This document shows positions 10,901 to 22,900 of a stretch of DNA of 64,000 bases, one piece after another. Position 1 is the stretch's first letter; every line of letters begins with the position of its first letter. This stretch comes from Brachypterus glaber (lineage: Eukaryota > Arthropoda > Insecta > Coleoptera > Kateretidae): NCBI GenBank assembly GCA_958510825.1, contig OY294049.1:27300986-27364985 (forward strand). Reading direction: 5' to 3'. A program made the translations under genes and the position numbers. Under the pieces are notes generated by a model. The model did not search any database, was not told the origin of the DNA, and worked only from the letters and a program-made list of their open reading frames with translations.

Positions 10901-13900
10901 AGAAACAGATAGAATACGAAATTGCGGATTAAGCGGATAATATATTCCTTTAATCCGTGTCCGTGGTCTTGAGAAGTCCGGCTGAGCCCCCTATCCATTG
11001 GAAATCCTATAATGTATATATAATTTCCTTATAATAATTTACTCTCTCAACATCATCTTATATCGATTTTTTTGCTTCGAACGTCGGTGAGAAGCAAAAT
11101 AACATGACATTCACGTGAAAGCCACGTTAATATGTGACTTGCGATATATTCACAGCGTTGCTAAATATGTGTTATTAAATAACATGGTTGTCACGTCACA
11201 CGTTTACGTTGCAAATGTGATGTTAAATACATGTTATTTTTCAATATTATGTGATGTTATGATTTAGTTTAAAAATACACCCAAAAGTGATGTTAATTTC
11301 TTGTAATATAACATCCCTTGCTACCTGGGTTAAATTTGGTTTTAGCCAGTCGCAGTGTACCAAATTTTATCGGGTTAATTAAAAAAATGTAAATATGGGT
11401 TATATGGATCAAAGAATTTAAAAAAGAATAAATTCATTTTGAGCGAGACCGAAAACCCCCAAGATCTAATTCTTATCGGGTTATTTAAAAAATGTAAAAA
11501 CGGGTGGAGGCACCCTCTTAAGGGTTAGATACTTTTAAATATAAAATTTGTTTCTAGGGACTCTAAAAACCCGAAAATACCAATTTTTACTAATATTAAA
11601 CGAAAATATATGATTTGTATAATTTTCCCCTATAACAACTTTTTTTTTCTTCACGAATTTGGATTCCTCATCAAAAATTATGTTAGAAAACATGTAAATA
11701 AAGTTGGGCATAAAAAAAGTTGAAATTTGTAAACTAGTGTTATTCAAAGTTTTAGGCTGAAATTGTTTTAGGTAAAAATGGGGTTGGGGTACGGGGGTAA
11801 AATGGGGCATTTTTTTTTCAAAAAAAAATATATATAGGGGCCTTTAGGGGAGAGCAATATTTTGTTGGCAGCAGTATTTTTTACGTGTTACAAATTTCAA
11901 GTTAATAATTTTATTTTTTTTATTTTTCGTTTTTCAAACGAAAATTTAAAAAAAAATATTTTTTTTTTGTTTTAATTTTTTTTTTTAAGTATTTGGGAAA
12001 ATTATACAATATACTGTGAATGATATATAATGGAATGCTACGCATTACATATCTTCACGGATTGTTTATTAATATATTTATTAACCTAAATTTATGTTAA
12101 TCTTAACCTAACATCCCACATTACCTTGTACAGTATTTCGACATTACCATACAGTACTACATTTTTCTTACATTATTTACATTATTCGTACAATATTGTA
12201 AATAATGTACATTATTTACAATACATGTACAAAAATAGGTCAGTGAAACGCCCCTCGTTTTGATATTATCAAATGAACTTGAAACAGTTTCATAGAAACT
12301 CAAATTAAATTATTTTTTCAAATAGACGTCAAGTTCTTTTCATTAAAATCTTTTTATGAAAAATAAAAAATTACCCCTACGATGTTTTTTACCCCTCTTT
12401 CGCTAATCTAGTCGTATATTTTGATTTAAGTAAGTTACACGAACCTGTTTGTTATGAAAAAAACTTGATTTTAATTTTTAGTTATTACAAAACACAGCAT
12501 TTAGTTCTGATTTTATAAATTATATTCTCTCCCTAAATATTAATTCGTGATTCCGCAGTGTCAGATTTCACTCATATTAATCAAAATTTTTGGATATATT
12601 CGTAAAATGTATGTAAAAAACACCAAAATCTAACCTAGTATCAATAATATTACCCCAAAAATATTTCTTTGAAAAAAAATAAAACAACTCGTAAAATATT
12701 CATACAATGTAAAAAGTGTGTTTTTTTACTACTAGCTTCACAGCGCCTGCGCTAGAATAGTATTATACGGTAGTGTCGAATTTACCAAAATTGCCAAAAA
12801 ACGTCCTAGACAAAAAAATCTTGGATACAAATGTGCTTTATTTTAAAAAATGTTCGTCTGTCAGTCACGTTTTTTGTAAACATGGTAACTCAAGAAAGAA
12901 TAATCCGATCGACTCTAAATTTTCAAGAAAAATCAAGTTCTATGAGGAGAAGATCCCTATTGTTTTTCAAACTAATCCCCCCAAAAACAAAAAAGTTATG
13001 GAGGGTTAAGCTTCTTAAAAAAATTAAAAAAAACTATCACTTTCAAAAAATTTTTTTTTTATTTTTTTTTTCTTTTTTGCAAAAAGAATATTTAGAAAAA
13101 ATTCAAAATTTTGAAAAAAAAAATTTAATTTTTGTTTTTTTTTGAAAAAAAAAATCAAGTTTTTTTCGTTTTTTGCAAAAAGAAAATTAAAAAAAAAATG
13201 AAAAATTAAGAAAGAGATGTTTGATTTTTTTTAATGTAAATACGTTAGGGTGACCCACCGAAATTTTAAATTGAAAAATTTGGAGGTCTCACCTCTTAAA
13301 TTTGTTCATTGGGGTAAGAGTATCATCCCTGATTTTTTTTCAGAATTTTTGAAAAAAATCTAGAGGTGGCTCACAGCCCTTTTTAAAAAAAAATGTTTCT
13401 TAAGCTTTTTGTTATTTTTTTAAGACCGAATGATTTTTTATTTAAATCTTTTCAACAAGATACGGTATAGTAAATGGATAACCTCAAAAAAAATCAGAAA
13501 GTTTTCTTTTAAAGCTGTGCCTGTCATTGCGCCTAAAGTGAAGCAATGTAGTGCATTTTCGAACTAAAAAGGGCACAGCTCCGGCATTTTGAAAGGAAAC
13601 ATTGTGATTTTTTTTGAGGCTATCCATTTACTATCCCTTTATAACGTGCCATGTTAAAAAGATTTAAATAAAAAATCTTTCGGACTTAAAAATAAATAAA
13701 AAAGCTAAAGAGTCATATCTTTTTAAAAAATGGCTGTGAGCGACCTCTAGATTTTTTCATAATTTCTGAAAAAATTCAGGGATGATACTCTTACCCCAAT
13801 GAACAAATTTAAGATGTGAGACCTCAAAATTTTTCTATTTGAAATTTTGGTGGGTCACCCTAATATAAGTATACATGTATATTTTAATAACTATTATACC

Positions 13901-16900
13901 AGGTGTGCCATCTTTGACGGATCAACTGTTTTCTGGCGTTATTGTTCAAGCTATCAAAATTAAATATATCACGCATACTAGATGAATTCATCTAGAGGTT
14001 TATGAGCGATTTTTGGTAGGGAAAAATCTTATGGGTTCGCGTTACCGCGGTATACCGACATGTATACTACCGACATGATTTTTGTGTTGTTTTAATAACT
14101 TTTCATAGGATTGACTTAGAGACTTGAAATTTAGAATTATGGTAACTATTGAAACAAGACATATCATAAAATACCGATAAATACTAGCCGTGAAGTCCAA
14201 AATAGGCACATCATGATTTTCTTTCGTTTTCATAATAACTGGATTGACCTAGGGGCTACAAATTTAAAATATTAGCTTATGTTGACTATTTTAAATAGTC
14301 TGTTTAAACAGATTCTACCTAAAAAATGCTAGTAGTTATTTTTTTGAAAAAACGGTTATTCTTAAAAATCTTGAATCAATCATCGAAGGGATTTGAAAAT
14401 TGGTATGTTAAGGACATAATAACAATTGAAACTCGAAGAAACCAAAAAACAAGATGGCCGACCTGTCAATATGAATTTTTTTAATGGAAAGTCGCAGAAA
14501 CATGGAATTTGGTATAAGAGGCCTTGGTAACAACTGAAAATGGATAAAATGGAAAAAAAGGTGACATCTTGAAAGGAGGAGCGACTTTGAGGCGCCTGGC
14601 ACCGACGTTCACCCCTAAAGTCTTTGCCCAACATAAAAAAATTAAATTTGGATGTTTTTGATACTACAATTAATTTGAAAATTAAAAAAAAACTGTTATT
14701 TCATAGTTTTAAGTTTTCACTTCTGTCGGGGACTAGTCCCCATGACTGCCCATGACTTTTTTTTAATTATACATATTTAGTAAATATAATTTACAAGTCC
14801 TTTTGTACGTTAAGGAGTTAACCTTTTTAGGATCAGTGCTAAAATAAAATCCGTACTACCTGGACCGAGTTTTTTTCGCTTCGCCAAATATCGATTTATT
14901 TATTTTAATTTTTCGTTTAGTTTCTGGTATATTGACTGTTTTATACCTAATAATAATTATAATATGATAATTATAATTTATACTTTAAGTATAATAGCAT
15001 GTGTTAAAATATGAACTAATGAATAACTTTTTGAAAGTGAAATGGAATAGCATACCTATCTATGCATAGATTTGAACTTCAAATTTTAAAGCACTTAAAA
15101 ATTATAATTTTTAAAATAACTATTTTTACATCAGTCTATTATGGCATAAAATGCCTTCATACATGTATGTATACAGAAGGTCCTAGAAGGACTTTAAGCC
15201 AACAAAAAAAATAATTAAATGCAGCATCCCAGGTTTTCTTTCACAAGTGAAAATTACCGTGAAATTATAACTATAAGGGTGTTTACTAAGTACGTAACTT
15301 AAAAATAACCTAATAATAATAAAAAAAGTTTCTATAAACATATGTCCTTAAACGACTCGTAAGGGAGCTACGCCCCTTCAAATGGGGTTCCAAACATTCG
15401 ATTTTTATTTAATAACTCAGGAACTCTCTGTATTAAAGCAACGAGGTATTTTATGTGATCTATCTCTAATAAGGCCTATAAGCCAATGGTATTTGCATGT
15501 AGTTACTTTAACCAGGGGCGTCCGAAATGGAGGGTCCTTATCACTTTTTTTACTCCAAACTTTTTTCTAAGTAACTTTTTTGTGGATTTATTATAATAAT
15601 AATTATCAGAATAGTATTCCTCAGGTAAAGACACATTAAAAATGTACTCTCGTTGTAATACTATAGGATTAACCGTTTTCATTTGAACGTGAAATTTTAC
15701 GTATCAAAGACGAAAAATAAAATACTAAAATGTTGAAAACCAAAATTTCAATAACGCAGGGTGAATTAAAAACTAAGAAAAAAACTTCATATACCGGTTT
15801 CATAAATCTATCCTAAGGGAGTTATGGTCTCCATTTTTAAAGGGCTTTAAAAGCGATTTTTGGACCTGCATTTAGTATTTATTTTTTCGTCCTAGTAACG
15901 TGAAGCTTCACGTTCAAACGAATTTGTCTCGAAAACGGTTTATCCTACGTTATTAGAACAAGAGTACCTTTTTAATGTGTCTTTACCTGATAATAAATTT
16001 ACAAAAAAGTTACACAGAAATAAGTTTGGGGCAAAAAAGTGATAAGGCCCTTCCCATTTCGGACGCCTCTGGTTAAAGTAACTACATGTAAATACCATTG
16101 GCTTATTAGAGATAGATCTCATGCAATACCTAGTTGCTATAACGCAAAGAGTTCCTGTGTTATTAAATGAAAATCGAATTTTTGGAACAGCATTTGAAGG
16201 GGTGTAGCTCCCTAAAGAGTCGTTTTAGGACATATGTTTATAGGAACTTTTTTTCTTATTTTTGGGTAAGGAATTACACTCTGAACTTACGTACCGTACA
16301 TAGTAAACACCCTGTATATGGGCTATACCGGGTTATACCTATAGCCATACCTACCTACTAAAAATAAAATATTAAAATATTAGGTAGATACAGGGTGATC
16401 CATAACTGGCATGCCAAAATTTAAGAGGTGATTCTAGATCCAAAATTATAAAAAAAGTTCCTATAAAGGTTGGTCCGGAAATGAGCCCTAAGGGATCTAG
16501 GGCCCTTTAAAATTGTAATAAAAATAAGGTTTTTAATTAATAACTCGGGTACCGTTTAAGCTAGAGCGGCGAGCTTTTGCATGTATACTAGTATTAATAA
16601 GGGCAATAAGTTTATGTTAATTTATTTTTTTAATTTATCCAGAGGCGTGCCCAGACGGACAAAATATATGAGGCTTAAAACATTTTTGCCCCAAACTTTT
16701 CTATGTGTATGTTTTTTGGATTTGTTGTAAAAAATATAGATTTCTAGAGTAAAAATACATATAAAATATCATATAGTGTAACACTGTAGGAGCAACCGTT
16801 ATCAAAAAAAAAATGCAATTAAGAGGAAGTAACATTTTGTGCCACCAAAAACGTTACTTTTTAAAAGGCTATTACTCCTTTAATATTAAATTTAGGTGTT

Positions 16901-19900
16901 TTGGTGTATAATACTTTTTTGCTCAGTTTTAAATGAAGAATCACCCTGCAGCATTAAAATTTTATTGGTGCTTTTTTTTTGTTCCCCATTCAATACGTCA
17001 TCTTCGAAGGGCCGTAGCTCCCTTAGGGCTTATTTCCGGACCAACCTTTATAAAAANNNNNNNNNNNNNNNNNNNNNNNNNNNNNNNNNNNNNNNNNNNN
17101 NNNNNNNNNNNNNNNNNNNNNNNNNNNNNNNNNNNNNNNNNNNNNNNNNNNNNNNNNNNNNNNNNNNNNNNNNNNNNNNNNNNNNNNNNNNNNNNNNNNN
17201 NNNNNNNNNNNNNNNNNNNNNNNNNNNNNNNNNNNNNNNNNNNNNNNNNNNNNNNNATGCATAGCTTTTTGGCAGTGTCGTAGAGCACTGGGCAGATCTT
17301 GGGTTTGTCTCCCAGGATCACCCTTTGGCTGTACACCGCTGTCATAAGGCATATGCTAACATATGGCTCAGTTGTATTGTGGCCCAGAACCCAACTGACT
17401 ACAGCAAGAAAGCAACTAAATCATATTCAAAGACTAGCTCTTATGAGTATAACCCGTGCAATGCGATCAACTCCAAGTGCAGCTTTAGAGACTCTGCTTT
17501 GTATTCCTCCCCTTAATATTTTTGTTGAGGGTGAGGCCGCAAAGACAGCTCTTAGGCTGAAAGCAAATAGTACGTGGAATGCAAGAGGAACGCGTACTGG
17601 ACATGAGTCTATTCTTGAAAGGTTTGTGTCACAAGCTCCCATTCTTGAATCTCAGACCGATCTAGTTGCTCCCAGGTATATCTTTAATAGATCATACCAA
17701 GCTTATGCTTCCACTAAAGAAGAAACTGACAGCGTACCTGATATTGTCATGTACACTGATGGTTCAAAGACAACTGAAGTATCAGGTGCAGGAGTTTCTG
17801 CCCTGATCTAGAGTTAGAAATAAGCATTTCCCTTGGCAAGCATGCCTCGGTCTTTCAGGCAGAGGTCATAGGCATAACAAATGCTGCAAGAACTATTTCT
17901 GAAAGGTAAATCAGTAATAGAAGAATAACTATTCTTACGGATAGCAAAGCTTCCATACTAGCAATCAAGTCTTTCAAAATTACTTCAAAGCTAGTTTTAG
18001 AATGTCACCAATCCCTGGAGGAAGCGGCAGTTTCTAATACTGTTACACTCTCTGGGTAAAGGGGCATAATGGAAATGTAGACAATGAAGAAGCTGATAGA
18101 TTGGCACGAGCAGGCTCAGGCTCTGTACCTATTGGTCCAGAGCCCATAATCCCTGTATCTGTCGCTTTTAAAACAGCTCTCATTAATCAAGAACCCACAT
18201 AAAACACACCCGTAATTGGATTACGAGAAACGACTGTAAACATGCAAGAGCAGCCCTTCCCACTCCGTGTGAAAAGACAGCACGCTTTTGTATGCAACTA
18301 AAAAGGGATAACCTAAGACAGTTTGCAAGCATCGTAACAGGTAACTGCAAACTAAATAAGCATCTTAACATCATGGGAAAGCCAGTCGACCCCATCTGTA
18401 GAGGATGCTACATGGAAGAGGAAACAATGAAACATGTGTTATGTCACTGTCCAGCGTTAGCCTTAATAAGAGGGTCCATGCTAGACGAGTACTGGCTCGA
18501 CATGGCCGGTATAAGCAGCATCACTCCCAGACATCTTCTTAGATATATTCAAAGAATTGGATGGCTGAGAGGCTAATTTGCTGCGACCAAAGGGAGGTAG
18601 TACAATGGGCCCAGCTAAGTGACCTAAGTGCGTGTAGATAGCTACCCTCCACCCTAATAACCATAACCATAGTATGTTCTAAAGCTAGTAGTGAAAAAAC
18701 AATATTTTGCTATTCTTTTATATATTTTTTTTGTTTTTTTATAATATTTCATGATACTCCTCTTTTTGTAGAAATGATTTGTTTTTGTCATTTGTTATTG
18801 ATTATTTTTTTTTTAAATAAATTTAGTTTTATTAAAGTTGAAAAACTAAGCAATAAAGTATTCTTCAACTAAACACCTAAATTTAATATTAAAGGAGTAA
18901 TAGCGTTTTAAAAAGCAACATTTTTGGTAGCACAAATTCCTCTTAATTGCATTTTTTACGGTTTAACGGTTGCTCCTACAGTGTTACACATTTTTTATGT
19001 ATTTTTACTCAAGGAATTTATATTTTTTACAAAAATTCCAAAAAAATACACATAAAAAAGTTTGGTGCAAAAATCTGTTAAGCCTCACATATTTTGTACG
19101 TTTAGGCACGCCTCTCAAAAAAGTAAATTAACATAAACGAATTGCCTTTATTAATACTAGTATACACACAAAACTTCGTCGCTCTAGCTCAAAGGGTAAC
19201 AGAGTTATGAACTAAAAACGTTATTTTTCGAACAATTTTAAAGGATCGTATCTCTCTTAGAGTCCATTTCCGGACCAACCTTTATAGGAACTTTTTTTTC
19301 ATATGTTTGTAGGTATGTAGGATCATCTCTAAGTCCAAACCTAGTAGAAATTTAACGTTAGAATAACGTTTTTCTAACGTTAGAAAACTGTATAAAAGTA
19401 CGTTATAAAATATGTGCAAATGTCCCGCATTTTAACGTTAGAATCTAACGTTAGTTACAAACGTTAATCTAACGCTAGATTTTTAAGTTAGAAATACGTT
19501 ATAAGTTCGTTTAATTTCTAACTTTCGGAGGGGGCGTGGGCAACTAGGAAATTTCTACCTGCATCATAAAATGGCAGCTGTAGACAAATTTATTCATATA
19601 AATAAATCTTAATATATTTCAGTAATCATAATATTTTTAAACATAATTTCGTTACATTTATTTATAAAATAGCTATCTTTTTAGGTGGCCCTAAATATTT
19701 TTCGTGTAATATGCTGTTATACTTCGATAAATACATTTACCTCTCAGAAAAACTTTATATTTAGTTAATTAATATTTATTTATACATTCACAATCTTAAA
19801 ATATTTGTTCAATTCTAGTACAGTGTTGCCAGACTTACTATAATTTTGACTTTTAGCTGTCTGAAATGAGCATTTTCTACTATAGCTTACGTATTAATAA

Positions 19901-22900
19901 TGGAAATTTAAAAATATATAAAGTTAGAATAAGGCTAGAAAAAGGTTAGAATTTAGTTAGGAAACTAACGATAGATTTATGTATTTTATAACGTTTTTGT
20001 CAAACGTTATTTTTTAAGGTTATATTTATATATTTTATAACGTTTTTGTCAAACGTTAGTTTTTAAGGTTAGATTTATATATTTTATAACGTTTTTGTAT
20101 AACGTTTGAGACTAAACATAAAAATGTCACTAATCTAATGTTATGTTAAGTTAGATTTATGTACTTTTCTACCAGGGTTAAGTTTTGGCATGTCAGTTGT
20201 TGATTTTTTTTTATATTAAAATTTTGTTTTAGAGACGGATGTAGAGTCGTTAAAAAATTCAGTAAATGCTGAAATTGTGGGTGTCCCATTCCCATTTGTG
20301 GGAGTAGATGGTGAAGATGCATGTGCAGATGTATATAAATCTGATGGAAAAACTAAAGCAGGCTGTCCGTTAAAAAAAGGCGAAGAATACATTTACAAAT
20401 CGAAAATTGATGTCCTTTCCATCTACCCGCAAGTAAGTAGGGGAACGTGGGCCACCATGAGACTTAAAAAATCAACCCTAATTATTTCAGTTGTTATTAA
20501 ATTATAGTTCAAATAAATTTTGGATAATTTTATTACCTTAAATTAACAATAAACAAGCCATGAAGATATGTAATGCTACGCATTCCATTATATATTATTC
20601 ACAGTAATTTACCATTTAATGGTATATTGCATTTTCCCAAATATTAAAATATTACACGGTAAATGGTATATCGAATTTTCCCAAATATTAAAAAAATATA
20701 TAAAAAAATATAAAAAAAGAACTTTTTTTGAAATACGAAACACAAATTAAAAAAAAAATCGAAAAAAACTTTTTTCAAAAAATTTCAATTTGTTTTTTTA
20801 ATTTTCTTTTTGCGAAAAACGAATATTTTTTTTTTTTTTTGAAAATGCTAGTTTTTATTTAAAAAAAAAGTTTCCCCCCCCCCCTCCCCATAACTTTTTT
20901 GTTTTTGAGGGGATTACTTTGAAACACAATAGGGATATTCCCCTCAGAGAACTTGATTTTTCCTGAAAATTTCGAGTCGATCGGATAATGCGTTCTGGAG
21001 TTATCGTGTCTATGAAAATCGTGACATCGGACAGACAGACAAACGGACGGACGGACATACGGACATTTTCAAAGTTTCTTATTTTTTTATGAAACACGTT
21101 TGTATCCAAGAATTTTTTGTCTAGGACGTTTTTTGACGATTTTGGGAAATTTGAAACTACCGTATAATATTATTCTAGCGCAGGCGCTGTGAATAATATA
21201 ATAAAGTACTAAAGTCCAATATATCTTTCGGCAACAAAAATATATCCAGAAAAAGTGTCTTATGGTGGCCCAGAGACATAGGTGTTAACAAAACAAAAAA
21301 ATGTTGAAAATATTTTTTTAGCCGCTTGATACAAGACTAGAACTCGTTCACTGTTCATTTTTGTAAGAATATTGAAACGAGAAAAGGATTATATAAAAAA
21401 AGCTATTAGAGCAATGTCTTATGGTGACCCAAATTAGACATCTAAAACAGTACCATATTTATAAAAAAAACTTCAAAAACAGATTAATTTTTAATAATTT
21501 GAATAAGAAAGTCAACCTGAACACCATCACACAGTCTCATGGTGGCCCAAATGCACATTTACAAATATACAATGGTTGTAAACTATACGAATCTGCCCCC
21601 TATGAAGGGCGGCTACATATATGTTATGGGGTACATACATACACAGGGGTAAAAGTTGGATTTATATAAGAAAATAATATCATTAACTATTTATTAAAAT
21701 AAAAATAAAATATATAATGAACAACACAATCGTATAAAAAGCATTTAAATAAAAATACATGTATACAAATAGGGTACATTCATTCACATGGGGCACATTC
21801 GTACGATATAGGCGTACGAATGTGCCCCATTCATATACATGAATGTATTTTCATATGTATGAATGTGCACCTGATGCCTATGTACGAATGTACCCCAAAG
21901 CACAAAAAAAAAACAAAATAAAAAATTTACAAAAACTACCAAGTTTACAAATAACATTGTCCCACAGCGAAAATATACTTTTTTTTTCTGACATAATCTA
22001 TCTTAAAACATGTTTTCTCCTGATTCTGAATCTTTTTTCAGATTTGAACTACGGCCGCACAGTTTCTATATACAGAGTGTTTTGAAAAAAAAAACACCTT
22101 TTTTGAAATGACTGTAGAATTTGCTTTTATGGATATGTTTTAATAAAAAAAAGGATGTGCTTTTAAGACTTTGGAAGATTTTTTTTAAATATCGACCTCC
22201 TTTATGCCGTGCTATTTTGAAAAAAATTAAAAAAATCCTTGTGCCCTAAAAAAAATTAAAAAACCAAAGAGACATAACTTTTTACAAAATTTCTGTGGGC
22301 GACCTCTAAATTTTTTCAAAAATTATGAAAAAAAATCGGGGATTATACTCTTACCCCAGTAAACAAATTTGGGGGTAAGACCTCAAGATTTTTCATTTTA
22401 AAATTTTGGTGGGTCATATTGGTGTTAAAATTTCCAACAAGACGCACTTAAAATTGAAGTATCGCCACTTCTAGAAGCTGCCCGTTAAAAATTTAAAAAG
22501 CAAAACACAGCCAGATAAAAACAGAATGTTTTTTTTAAATTTAACAGCAAAAAAAAAATTTCACTAAAAGCACATCCTTTTTTTATAAGTGATTTGATTA
22601 AAAAATATTCATAAAAGCAAATTCTACAGTTATTTCAAAAAATGTATTTTTTATTTTCTAAAACACCCTGTATATAAAAACTGTGCGGTCGTAGCCCCCA
22701 AATCTGAAAAAAGATTCAGAATCAGGAGAAAAATGCTTTAAGAAAGGTTATGTCAGAAAAAAAGTGTGCTTCAAAAATTTCATTTTGTGGAATATAATAG
22801 TGTAATCTTAGACAATATTATATTTTTATCCACGGCCGTGATTAAGAGGCCTATTAATTACGGGCCTGTAAAAATAAATCGTTTAAAATTTAAAACGACC

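Larger units (their letters stand above)
7979..12257. mobile_element. 4.3-kb composite element with perfect 8-bp TSD and ACATTAC arrays
   Basis: The ends CGAGGGGCGTTTCAC and GTGAAACGCCCCTCG are flanked on both sides by TTTTGATA (7971-7978 and 12258-12265). Both subterminal regions are packed with ACATTAC/GTAATGT and TACAGTA-like motifs. The left 283 bases are duplicated in tandem (7979-8261, 8262-8540). Nested inside are CAGGGCCGTA-type fragments, a TA-flanked MITE (10228-10385) and a CCCAGG element (10557-11329). No transposase ORF is seen. The 8-bp duplication suggests a hAT-like or other 8-bp-TSD superfamily. Confidence 0.85.
16391..20204. mobile_element. CAGGGTGATC foldback element split by a LINE, a gap and another element
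   Basis: The left end CAGGGTGATCCATAACTGGC is flanked by TA. The segment 16391-17056 is nearly a whole copy of the element at 46297-46921. After the N gap and LINE fragment, 18836-19330 is the reverse complement of 16391-16900, and 'ttttggcatgtcagttgttgat' at 20183-20204 is the degenerate right end. The AACGTTA element at about 19342-20176 interrupts the last arm. The right end lies only about 28 bases before NPC2 exon 2. Confidence 0.75.
4946..20232 (+). other. NPC2 intron 1, transposon-filled
   Basis: A 15.3-kb intron holding at least eight distinct elements, a LINE fragment and the first assembly gap. I scanned its non-repeat stretches for an exon encoding a C..PC..KG pattern and did not find one. 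Confidence 0.7.

Noticed and set aside
16896..17352. ORFs of about 110-120 codons on both strands around 17057-17256
   Set aside because: They are open only because they run through the N gap.
20545..21212. Helitron assignment for the K family
   Set aside because: A small palindrome occurs near one end, but clear TC start, CTRR end and AT insertion sites could not be shown.
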